This document shows positions 1 through 10,297 of a stretch of DNA of 64,000 nucleotides, piece after piece (positions within the stretch are counted from its first letter, which is position 1; the number at the start of each line of letters is the position of its first letter). The stretch is taken from NCBI RefSeq assembly GCF_003254395.2, contig NC_037650.1:1302001-1366000 (forward strand), given 5' to 3'. Under the pieces are notes generated by a model. That model ran no database searches and was not told where the DNA came from. It saw nothing but the letters and a program-made list of their open reading frames with translations. A program made the translations under genes and the position numbers. This DNA comes from Apis mellifera (taxonomy: Eukaryota > Arthropoda > Insecta > Hymenoptera > Apidae).

Positions 1-509
1 TCACAATGAGACTTTCTTTACTAGTCACAATAGTCACAATCATTAGACAATCAAAGCATGATGTAATGTTAGAACAAAACTATCTATTTGTCGTATCCGG
101 CGATCAGAATATTCTTTTGTTCAATGAGACTTTATTTCGAGTGAAACTCGTGCTCTCAGAAAATCTTTTTCTAGTTCAATTGGGAGATTTCTCAGTGAAA
201 CATGATAATAATCAATAATATCGCGGTTAGTAGAATCGTGCGGAACAATGCTTAACTCTACAAGTATCGACCAAACTCTCAAAAACGATAGTCTTTTTAA
301 ATAACATCATCCTTTATTTAGGCTTAAGAGAGATTTGTGAGTGATAACAATAGAAAAGAATTTTTATATGAGGAATTTTGTCCAAGTTGTTTATAAATTT
401 CGCGAACAATAATGCTCGCAAATAATTATTATTGTCTAATATAATTTTACATTTTATATTGTTTATTTTATATTATTTATTTTTTAATTATTCTTATATT
501 TAATTCCTC

Positions 510-575
<66 letters not shown>

Positions 576-640
576 TTCTTTATAATTTAAATTGAATTGT
601 ATAATTGTTTATTACGTTATTATATAATTAATAAGATAAT
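1..640 (-). mobile_element. LTR-like dispersed repeat, copy 1 (inverted, cut by window edge)
   Basis: Read on the minus strand, this block matches the plus strand at about 20.1-20.8 kb over several hundred bases. Shared landmarks in the same order include tttgcRagcattattg, atctctcttag, gtcgtttttgagaRttt, then gatattattg, atcatgtt, RgggcacgaRYttcact, aRagtctaRtg, and tttgttctaaYatYacatcatg. The second copy has extra sequence between the gtcgttttt and gatattattg landmarks. Base composition is visibly less A+T-rich than the flanks, as expected of a formerly mobile sequence. The family is not identified; a long terminal repeat is a guess based on the TGTTA/TAACA-like edges of the other copy. The repeat runs off the left edge of the window. 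The 70-codon plus-strand ORF at 6-218 is not conserved in the other copy and is not considered a gene. Confidence 0.6.
517..571. repeat. (AT)n microsatellite, about 27 units
   Basis: Uninterrupted alternating TA run of about 54 bp, lying inside or at the edge of the LTR-like repeat copy. Confidence 0.95.
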
Positions 641-1985
641 TTCTTGCACATTTTATACAATTGTATATTTTTATATATGTATCTTTGATAGATGGCGTTA
701 GGATTACATTTTTTTTATAAGTTTTTAAACATTTTAAATTATGGTTGACATTGCGAATTTTAAACTTGTCTCAAATACTTTTACAAAACTTGTTTCATCT
801 ATATCTATTTCTGATAAATAAAAATTTGAAAATTTGTAATGTAATTTTTTGTATCGAAGAACCAACTATATCGAAGTAGAAACCTATGAAATGCAATTTT
901 ATTTTATTTCAGAAAATAATCTATTTTTTTTTTTTTATTAGAGTTTCTGACATAGTTGTATTTACTATCATAGAATTTACTGATAAATAAATTAATTTCG
1001 TTAATAAATAAATTTTTTAAATAATACTGAAATGTTTTTAATCATAAGAGATTAATCTGCTATGTCTAATTTGCTATTTATAAATATGGAAGATAGTATT
1101 TAAATTTTTTTTCTTTTTTATTTTTCTTTTTATATTTTCAGTTGATTCTTGGCTTAATATAAAAAATTTAATGGAATTTTGTATTTGATTTGATTTGATA
1201 TATAGACTTAATCTTTTTTTTTAGAAAATTAATATCTTTTTGTATTGTCTTTCTATTTTTTTAAAAATATTTAATGATTATTTTCATAAATAATTTATAT
1301 TATTGAAATTAATAAAATAGATGTTTGGAATATGTGTCTCTAATTGTAGTAGTTATTTTAAATTTCTAATAGTTAATAATGATATATATATAATATAATT
1401 CGTAGCATGTTATTCATATAATCTTAGAATGATAATTCTATATGACAAAATGATGAATGATAAATATGATGAATGTTAGTGAAAATATTATTTGCTCTCC
1501 ATCTTTTTGTTACATTTTAATAATAAATTCTTGATTACATTTCTTGATTTTCTATTTATGTATTTGTGTATTACAATTCGATTATATATTAATTTTTACA
1601 CAAATTCATTATTCATTCACTTATTTATATTTAATATCATTATAATTTAGTCTTTTTGAGATTTATACAACTATGATAACAAATTGACATATGTTTCGTT
1701 TACTCTTATTTGCTGTGATTCCGTGTCATTCTTTTCCATTGAATGTTGGTTACTCAATCGTATTATAGTAACTAGTAACTATGCATATTCTATATTTCGA
1801 ATATTATCCTGATAATAGAAAATCAAAGACACTAGCAAAACAAAATATGTTATATATATTATTAATTTATAACATTAATAATAGAATTAATGTTATATAC
1901 ATTGATCAGATATGTTAAAATATCATGTATAAAACTTTTCATAGAAAAGAAGAAAAAAATTTCTATAGAGATCATTGACAATACA
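641..1985. other. AT-rich stretch without recognisable gene
   Basis: Apart from a gatagatggcg motif at 687-697 I see no open frame with protein-like composition, no repeat and no RNA gene in this stretch. Confidence 0.6.
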
Positions 1986-2504
1986 ACAATAATTCTATTT
2001 GAAAAATATCTACAAACAGGATATTTTTCCAAAAGGAACTCATAAAATAAATATTTATTAACAAAACGAAGGCAGATAATTACGCTTCTATATATTCAAA
2101 ATGAAAGAAAAATAACATTACCATTTTAAATAACATTACCTCTTTATTAGCTCTGAAATTTCATCATTGCTTGTTTCGTAAAACCAAAATAAGAAATAAG
2201 AAATAAAAATGTCTAAATATGAAATAATCATAACTTACGAAACTATTTTTATAAATCAAAACAGACAAATTATAAAGCAGAATATATGGAAATTCTATCT
2301 ATACATGGATAGAATTTATATATACATATTATATTCATTAATAAAGTGATAATATATGTTATTAAGCCATATATGTTATATATATAGCTATATAAATGTT
2401 ATATATATAGAAATAAGAAAATATAAAAAAGTTCAATTATTATATTTATAAATTATGCTCGAAACATTATAGAAGTCCTTTCCGATCTATATAACTCTAA
2501 AAAT

Positions 2505-3060
2505 AAATTTATCAATAGCTAAGTATAAATAACATATTTTTTAGGGTTGTTTATTTGATGAGCTTTAAAATTTAATTAAGATATAAAAACAAAAGCAAAT
2601 ATATAATATATGAAATATATATAATAAATAATATCAAAAAAATATTGTAAATCATATTTATGATTGTAATTATATTATTACAATTATAAATATGAACTAT
2701 AACAATGAAAAGATTTTGCTATACCAAATCTTAAAAAGCACATTTATATATGTATATATATTAATGTATATTTATGTTTTCTTTATATCCAAGAAATTAC
2801 GGAATTTCATTGTTGTTCGTTAATGATTAAAGTGATGAAAATAAAAAGGAATGACTAAATAGATGGATCACAATACATATCAATTCTGTTTTATCAATCT
2901 AAATAAATATTGTAAAATAGAATGAAATCTAACATTTGAATTTGTATATACAATACATATGTTAATAATATGATAGGAGATGTGTTAGAATGATATGTTT
3001 ACAATATTTTCAGAAAAATAATAAGAAAAAATTAAATAATTTTTTATTGATATTTCACTA
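2505..3060 (+). repeat. Higher-order array block, copy 1
   Basis: This block begins 'ttttttagggttgtttatttga' and runs through 'ttttgctataccaaatctt', 'tttatgttttctttatat' and 'gatggatcacaatacatat' to 'acaatattttcagaaaa'. It matches 5,220-5,750 along its whole length more closely than it matches the neighbouring units. A weaker version of its first half also lies at about 3,700-4,020. This suggests that multi-unit blocks were copied within the array. Confidence 0.6.
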
Positions 3061-5219
3061 ATTTCAATAAGCACGTATTAATGAAAACATTTATAGACAA
3101 TTGTCATTATATTCGAGACAAAAGAATTAAAAAACAATAGTAAAATTATTCAAAACATCATGTATGATAATAAAAAAATTAGACATATTAATATGATGTA
3201 ATACGTATATAAAATATATATTATGCGCAATAACTTATCATTTTAAAAACGTGCAATAATTAATCTTAATTACACATTACATTTAATTCATTCAGTATGC
3301 ATTATATTATCAAGTGAATATTAAGTTATCGGAAATTTTATTAATGCTTCTTTATCAATCAATACGAGAAATAAAAAGAAATAATGAATACATGAGAAAA
3401 TCACAATTTATATCTGTTTTATCAATTCAAATGATTAAATATTACAAGGCATTTATAGATAATATTTGAATTTATATTTATTATATATATTAATAAAATT
3501 ATTACAAATTATAAATATAAAAATTTTGTAAATCATATATAAATTTAAGTAAAAACATAAATAACAACAAAGGTTCTGACTGCATTGATTCTCCAACTAT
3601 TATAAAAAGTTCACTTTAAATATTGTAGATGCTTCAACATTGTAATCGTTTTAAATATTCTTCCGAAATAACTCTAGAAATAAATATTTATTAATAAAAA
3701 GTTAAGTATATTTAATATATATATATCATATAATCATTTATATCATATCATTTATATATCATATAATATATATCATATTTTATATGACATATTTTTTAAA
3801 ATTTATTTTATGAATCTTAAAATTTAATTAAAATATAAAAACAAATGAATAATATATACAATATATATAATATCAAGAAAATCACTATATATTGTTATAA
3901 TTACAAAAACAATAAAATATAAATATGAATAACTATTTTATCATACCGAATTTTAAAAAATATTCAATATATATTATTCAAATATATATATGTTTTCTTT
4001 TTATTTAATAAATTACGAAATTATTGTTGCTCATTATGCAATAAAAGTAAAAAAAAAATCAAAAAAATGATGGATCATAGTATGTACCAAATCTGTTATA
4101 TCAATTCAAATATGATTGAATATTGCAAAATAGAATATAGAGAGTTACGCTTAAATTTGTATGTATGTATAATATACATTAATATGATAGATGTATTTAT
4201 AAACTATACAAACAAAAATAGAAATAACAAAAAAACTTCGCTGTTCGAAGTTCGAGATTATTAATTCTTTAATTAATACAAAAAATTTACTTTAAATAAA
4301 GTAAAGACATTTCAAATAAAGAAACTAAATTAATCTCATTTCATTATTAAATAAATTAATGATTAAAGATAAAAGATTGAATAATTAGATAATTATGTCT
4401 TTTTAATATTCAAGAAATTATGAAATTTCACTATTGCTTGTTAATTTTACCAATAAAAAAAAACAAAAAATCGATGCATAAAAAAGCAAGAAGCATTTTA
4501 TATCAAATCGATTTTATCAACATCAACAATTGAAGATGTGGAATATTTGAATTCATAAATACGTAATATATAACGCAATAACGGATGCTGGCTAACAATT
4601 ACAATATTCCAGAAATTTTCAGAAATATAAAAAAAGAGGAAGTTATCATTACTTACATTCCATTCGAAAATTCCATTTTAAACATTGTAAAATCTTTTCT
4701 CAAAACTAAACTAACTCTAGAAATGAGCACTTATTAATGAAAAAGTTTCATAATTATGCCTTCATTACATTCGAGAAAAAAAAAGATAGTAAATTAAATT
4801 AAATAAAATTAAATTAAATAAAAAAAATAATAAATTATTAAATATATAATAAAATTATTTAAAAAAAGCCATTCATATTGTTAAAAAAGGAAATTATTTA
4901 ATATCTGTGATGCATACTCCACGTAACAAAAAACTTATTATTTTGAATGTGCAATAATTAATTTTAATACTACACACACATAATTTATTTAAATCAATAT
5001 TGATTGTATCGTCAAGTGAACATTAATTTTTTTTATCAATTCTTTATCGAACTGATACGAGAAATAAAAATAATTAATGGGAAAATTATAATCTATTATA
5101 ATCATTAAATCATAAATATTTAAAAAGAAATGATAAAAATTTCGATGGAAACTGATTTTTCAACTATTCTATTTAAAAAAAAGGAACTTTAAACATTATA
5201 GAGATCCTTTCTGAAACGA

Positions 5220-5750
5220 CATTATTCTAAAAATATGCATTTAATGAAAAGTTAAATATAAATAATGTATTTTTTAGAGTTGTTTATTTGATAAGTCTTA
5301 AGATTTCATTAAAATTTAAAAACAAAAATGCAATATATATAATATATATCATTATAATACTATTACATTACTATAATTATAAAAATAAATTAATTTCAAT
5401 AATTGTTTTGCCATATCAAATCTTAAAAAGCATTTTCATATATATATATATATATTTATGTTTTCTTTATATTTAAGAAATACATGGAATTTCATTATTA
5501 TTCATTAATCGAATCGATAAACAATGAAAATAAAAAGAAATGATTAAACAGATAGATCACAATATATCAATTCTATTTTATTAAAACGAAATTTCTAAAC
5601 GAATATTGCAAAACAGAATAACATCTAACGTTTGAATTTGTACATGCAATACATGTTAGTAATATGATAAGAAATGTATTAACATGACATGTACAATATT
5701 TTCAGAAAGACAGTAAAAAGAAAAAAAAATTAAATAATTTTTTTTGATAT
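5220..5750 (+). repeat. Higher-order array block, copy 2
   Basis: Partner of the block at 2,505-3,060. It shares 'ttttttagagttgtttattt', 'ttttgccatatcaaatctta', 'tatgttttctttatattt', 'gatagatcacaatatatc', 'aacRtttgaatttgta' and 'acaatattttcagaaa' in order. The copies are about 2.7 kb apart. Confidence 0.6.
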
Positions 5751-6870
5751 TTCGATTGTTCTGTTGATTGCGTTTTGAACATTATAGAGCTTTTCTCGAA
5801 ACTAAACTAATTTCAATAAATATTAATGAAGATTGTCTATATTATATTCGAGACGAAAGAATTAAAAAACATAATTTAATTTTCTAAATTTATTAGAAAA
5901 AATCATGTATGATAAAAAAAATTATATATATTATATTATCTATATTAATAATGACATATTGCATACAACAGCAAACTTCATTTTAAAAATGTGCAATAAT
6001 CTCAATATTACATCACCTACAATTCATTCAGATTCTAGTGCTAATGAAACAAAAAACCCTGAAAAATATGTATTTATGTATTTTTATATGTATATACATG
6101 TACATTTCTTCATTCAACCGGTAAGAAAAATAAAAATGAATAATGAGTAATGAAAGAGAAATCAAAATCTATATATTATATCTATATATTAAATCTATTT
6201 TATCGACTCAAACAATATTATGAGACAGAACAGTATGTGTGGATTAACATTTGAATTCATACATAAACATTATATGCATATGTCAATGATGCGATAACAA
6301 ATATGCTTATATGATAAATACAATCTTCCGAATAAAAAAGAAAAAAATAAAAATTTTAATTTTTTTATTCATTATTAACAGTCCAATTTACTTATTCGAA
6401 AAATATTTTTATACATTAAAATCTTTTCCTGAAATTAAATTAATTTCAAAAATAGCTTAATGAAGATTTTGGTAGATAATTATGTTTTCTTCACATTTAT
6501 TATTGCTTATTAATCTTACTAATAGAAAGAAAAAAAGAAATCGATGAACAATGAGAAAATCATATCCTATACCAAATCTATCAACACAAATAGTTGAAGA
6601 TTGCAAGGAAAAATGTGGACTAATGCTTAAATTCATATATATATATATATGTCAATAGCATGATAATTAATGAATTAATAAAAAAATAATTCTAAAAAGA
6701 AAACAACAAAAGCTTAAATAAAAGTTTGTAAAATTTTAACTATTTTAAATATCAAAAAAATGTACTTTAGGCATAGTATCATTTTTTTTCGAAGTTAATT
6801 CTTTATGACATAAATATTTATTAATGAAACGAAGGTAGATAATTTCAATTTCATTTTTAAGATAAAAGAA

Positions 6871-7281
6871 ATAATAGGTAACAATCCTTAAAATTATGGA
6901 AAAAGAGAATTAGTAAAATATAATACAAGCATCTATTTACGTAATATTTGTAATAATTCATTAGTTGTACAATTTCTTCAAACGACAACAACTTGTTTAT
7001 TAAGATATTAACGACATATGATTGAGATGAATGAATATTGTGATATTTGCATGTAATATAATTACTGGAAGAAAGTGTTTTTTTAAATTTATTTTTCGAT
7101 GTCTGTTGATTATTTATGCATAACCGATTCGATTTAAATTTTTGGCATATATGTAATTGACATAAATTTTTAAATCATATTGTTTAACTTTTCATTGCAA
7201 ACTTAGATGAAAAAATTATAAAAAAACAACCTACATTATTTTTCTTATGATTTCAAGCAATTCTATATTTGCAAATATTTT
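6871..7281. other. AT-rich spacer
   Basis: Transition between the tandem array and the transposon region. No coding or structural signal seen. The final part (about 7,020-7,080, 'gatatttgcat..gaaagtg') weakly resembles 23,470-23,510, hinting that the array-related sequence may extend to here. Confidence 0.45.
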
Positions 7282-7428
7282 TTATCTCATTTTGTACATC
7301 TGTCCTGGATAATTTCTTCCCCGCCATCGCTTTATGACTTCCATTATCAGCCGATTTTTATTATTAAACATTTCATATTTAACTACCATGATTTGCCTCA
7401 TGTGATACAGTAATATAGATTCTTTACC
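7282..7428 (-). pseudogene. Short protein-like open segment of unknown origin
   Basis: Open for 48 codons between stops on the minus strand, with an ATG giving 39 residues (7,282-7,401). The translation includes YHMRQIMVVKYEMF, NRLIMEVIKRWRGR and NYPGQMYKMR, with ordinary amino-acid diversity and more G+C than the surroundings. No domain is recognised. It lies about 300 bp outside the TTAA-bounded element, so it may be host exon remains or part of another decayed transposon. A chance open frame is possible. Confidence 0.22.
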
Positions 7429-7740
7429 TCATTCGATTCTCTACAAGAATATATTTCAGAAATATTTGAGAAAGTAGTTACATTCAGTAGTTATGTTTAT
7501 AATCCGTCAGTTACTTATTTGTTGGAAATAATTCTTTTAATTTTTCAAAAAATTTAAATTATTTGATCTAACTTTAAAAAAACTATTTTATTTTAGATAG
7601 TAATTTTTTATTTTTTGATCAGTTATACAACATACATAACATTTACATAATATATGAAATAATAATAGATAATGGATAACGAATAAAGTTAATGCCAATT
7701 ATCAGTGAATTCGATATATAATTAAATAACTTAAAAATTA

Positions 7741-8411
7741 TTAACTCTGCGCTCGAGAGGCAACTTTCAGTAGTTACAATGTTTCATAAGACAACTCATT
7801 ATTTATGCTAGATTTCGTTATCTCCAATTAATAAGAGCACAGTATTGATTTGGGAATAAGTTTCTTAGCTGTTTATTTCTTTATTTGAAATGTTGTAAAC
7901 TTATACTTTAAAATGGAGATAAGATATTCAATCTTAAATTCTAGTTCAAAACTATAATCCTGACAATGTCCCCAACGTTAGTTCAGATTTGACAATCGTG
8001 GCAAGTAATATAGTTTCATAAAGTTTAGAAGCTCTAAAAAAAGGATTTTGAAAATAAAATTAACTCAAGTGAAGATGAAATTGATTTTTAACTATTGAGA
8101 AACAAGATTGATTGTACTAATTGAGGAAATAATTAAGAAGTTAGTAATAGAGAAAATAAGATTAATGATAGAGAAAACAGTGATGGAGATAGTGACATAG
8201 TATTAAAAAGAGTAAGAAATCGAGAAATTAGAATAATAGTGAATCCGAAAATGATAGTGATGCTTCACAAGATTCTAGTAATTCAGAATAAACTTGTGAA
8301 GAAATCTAATGATTTTACGTTATTTGTAAGACACTCATCACATGTACGCAAAATCATCTTGAGTTTGAACTTCGCCCGATTGAAAAAATCGTCAAGCGCA
8401 AAGGATTTTAA
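7741..8411 (+). mobile_element. piggyBac-like element, internally deleted, TTAA-bounded
   Basis: The left end reads TTAA then CTCTGCGCTCGAGAGG. The right end, read inward on the minus strand, is TTAA then AATCCTTTGCGCTTGACG, so both termini share a TGCGCTYGA core next to TTAA. piggyBac-superfamily transposons duplicate TTAA on insertion and carry short terminal inverted repeats, and known families have ends containing this kind of YTTTGCRCTCG motif. About 290 bp inside the left end begins a degraded acidic reading frame, the expected position and character of a piggyBac transposase N-terminus. At 671 bp it lacks the catalytic domain, so it is non-autonomous or a relic. Confidence 0.55.
8030..8290 (+). 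pseudogene. Remnant of acidic N-terminus of a piggyBac-type transposase
   Basis: Frame-shifted plus-strand translation gives NSSEDEIDF, then NRENSDGDSDIVLKRVRNRE, and after a shift NNSESENDSDASQDSSNSE. Ser/Asp/Glu-rich N-termini followed by basic patches are usual in piggyBac transposases, whose catalytic DDD core lies further downstream and is absent here. Several stops and at least one frameshift rule out function. The 63-codon ORF at 8,239-8,430 is the wrong frame of the same segment. The acidic composition alone is not specific; the flanking TTAA termini make the assignment plausible. Confidence 0.4.
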
Positions 8412-8599
8412 ATTATATATTTATATATAATATTTATATATTTAATTTTATTGAATATAGCAAATATTTTTTTTATCGATAAAAAATTATATTGAATCAT
8501 ATCATGAATAAGAATGAATAAATAAATAAATATAATATTCAATATACTTTCTTTGAGATATTGAACTTGTTCGTGTTCGATGGAAGGCATATAGTCAAT

Positions 8600-9215
8600 A
8601 TTGTCATGGTTTGATTAGACAACGTGTGATTGGTATTTTTTGTTAATAATATTATATAATTTTTGTTAATAATTTGTTAAGAAAGCTATAACGAAAGTTT
8701 TTGCAAAAAAAAATATTATTTAAAATTATGTTAGCAATCTCGAGTTTACGGATATTCCAACATTTTTGGAACATTCTGTATATATGAAACAGTAGAAAGA
8801 GAAAGATCGGAAAAATTAGAAGAAAAATTAGAAGAAAAAGGATTATGATCATGCATTATACATCAAAAAAAATTTTTAAATAATTTGTAAAACAGATAAA
8901 TATAGACATAATAATTAAAATATTTAAGTAATTAAGTACTTTTTTAAGTAAACAATCACACAAAAAAGAAATAAAAAAAAAAGAAAAGAAAAATTGCAAA
9001 ATTATTACTACCATTTTATATGTAATCTCGAATTTGTATACATATAATTAAAATATAACAAATACAACAAAATAAGGAAAGAAATGAAAAAATAAAAACC
9101 TCTACATTCTTTATTTTTCTCCAGCTTTTTTAGTTTTCTCTTCTTATCCATCATGAAAATCTAAATAAGAAGATCTAAATAAGACAAATTGAAATATACA
9201 TAATCAGCGCTACAT
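8600..9215. repeat. Dispersed 0.6-kb repeat, copy 1
   Basis: Matches 56,040-56,625 in the same orientation. Shared landmarks in order are 'aRtttttgcaaaRaaaaa', 'gaaaRatcRgaaaaattaga', 'gaaaaRaaattgcaaaatta', 'tttgtatataMattaRtata', 'caaaataaggaaagaaa', 'ttctttaRttttctYc', 'gcttttttaRtttKctc', 'ttaYccatcaWRatRatcta' and 'gaaattgaaatacacaata'-like text. The copies are 47 kb apart and clearly diverged. No terminal repeats or target duplication are seen, so whether it is a transposon fragment or an old segmental duplication is open. Confidence 0.65.
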
Positions 9216-10064
9216 TTCTATTGAGAATCGATTCTATAAGTTACATTATCTATTACATATTATCTACTTACATTATTCTTGGGTTGAATGAAATTTCTTA
9301 TATTTGCAAATCGATACTCGAGTTAAGAAGATGCAACTTATTCAAACTAAGATGCGAATTATTTTTATTTTATTCTAGAATATTGAGTCAATTGACAAAA
9401 AAAAGAGTTTCTATGAGTTTTATATATTAATTCCTGTAATATTAATGATTGGAGAAGATATAAAAAAAAATATAATTAAATATACATAATTATTACACAT
9501 TAAATATATATAAAAAATAAAAGTTCATTTTATCTATATTATAACCATAATAAGGAAAATAATGATGCACTTAAATATCGAATTAACAATACTTAGAAAT
9601 AATCAGATATATTATTATATAAGAGCTAAGATTAAATATATTTCCACAAAAAAATATCAAACAAACGTAACAGCATATTTTCTTTCTTCATACAAAATTG
9701 TTGACAAAATTTGAAAGAAAACGCTCTTATTAAGTGAAATCATAAAATTAACTTCATTATCAAGATATAGATTGATTTCGAAATACTATTATTTATGGAT
9801 ACATTTCTATAAATCATTGTTTATATGTGCATATACAATATATTCGTGAATGTCATTAGAAAATCAATTTTAAAGACAAAAGTTAAAATATAAAAAAATT
9901 TTTATACAAAAATATCAATTCAAGTTTATTTATTAATTTATAACTTATAAAATATTATTAACTTATAAAGTATAAATATTACTTACTTATAAAGTAATCC
10001 CGTTAGATGAAATAAGACGAGAATAAAGTAAATAATAATAATAGTGTAACGGAAACAGAGTGAT
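9216..10064. other. AT-rich stretch; no gene seen
   Basis: Holds short, low-complexity frames only. The ORF at 9,221-9,430 starts inside the edge of the dispersed repeat and has no visible protein signature. Confidence 0.5.
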
Positions 10065-10070
10065 TTTATT
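10065..10070 (-). promoter_or_regulatory. Possible polyadenylation signal AATAAA
   Basis: AATAAA on the minus strand, about 57 bases past the stop codon of the open segment at 10,127-10,297. The spacing suits a 3' end, but this hexamer is very frequent in DNA of this composition. Confidence 0.2.
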
Positions 10071-10126
10071 TTGCTTCGTCAAGAATATTATAACAAGAGT
10101 TATTGAACAAACATAATACACTATTA

Positions 10127-10297
10127 TTATTGAATGTGATTCAATTTCCCTAAAGCGAATTTCTGCATTAAAAAAATATGTAATGTCAGATTATTCCCAT
10201 TGCTATTATTAGATGGTATAGATGTACTATTATTACTATACATAATAGAATGCAACAGGCGATGCTTAACTTGTAATGCTATGATATCTCGTCGTAA
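10127..10297 (-). CDS. Candidate terminal coding exon, Asn/Ser-rich
   Basis: Open for 56 codons up to a TAA at 10,127-10,129. The translation contains LRRDIIALQVKHRLLHSIMY, then SNNSTSIPSNNSNGNN, then LTLHIFLMQKFALGKLNHIQ. Amino-acid use is balanced, third positions are not saturated with A/T, and an Asn/Ser tract encoded partly by AAT/AGT triplets is typical of insect regulatory or signalling proteins. The exon start is not resolved: an AG lies at the end of 'atatcatag' just upstream of the CATTACAAG codons. No domain is recognised. The hydrophobic frame immediately upstream on this strand (10,337-10,600) is very A/T-driven and not clearly coding. Expression data would decide. Confidence 0.35.
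   Translation of the reverse strand, partial: LRRDIIALQVKHRLLHSIMYSNNSTSIPSNNSNGNNLTLHIFLMQKFALGKLNHIQ

Larger units (their letters stand above)
1986..6870. repeat. Degenerate tandem array, unit about 0.5-0.6 kb
   Basis: A set of landmarks recurs in the same order and orientation. One is 'attctagaaataaatattt..attaatgaaa..gaaggtagataattatg', with versions near 2,050, 2,510, 3,075, 3,690, 4,730, 5,225, 5,815, 6,450 and 6,810. It is followed by 'aaattacggaatttcattgttg', 'gatggatcacaatatatc', 'tctgttttatcaattcaaa', 'tgaatattgcaaaatagaa' and 'aacatttgaatt', with versions near 2.8, 3.4, 4.0, 4.4, 5.5, 6.15 and 6.5 kb, and then 'acaatattttcagaaa'. Units are strongly diverged and carry indels and inserted AT runs, so the array is old. 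The small ORFs at 4,067-4,264, 5,288-5,476 and 5,905-6,150 fall in different parts of the unit, are not preserved between units, and are not regarded as genes. Confidence 0.65.

Noticed and set aside
6..218. 70-codon plus-strand ORF at the window start
   Set aside because: It lies in the LTR-like repeat and its frame is not kept in the second copy.
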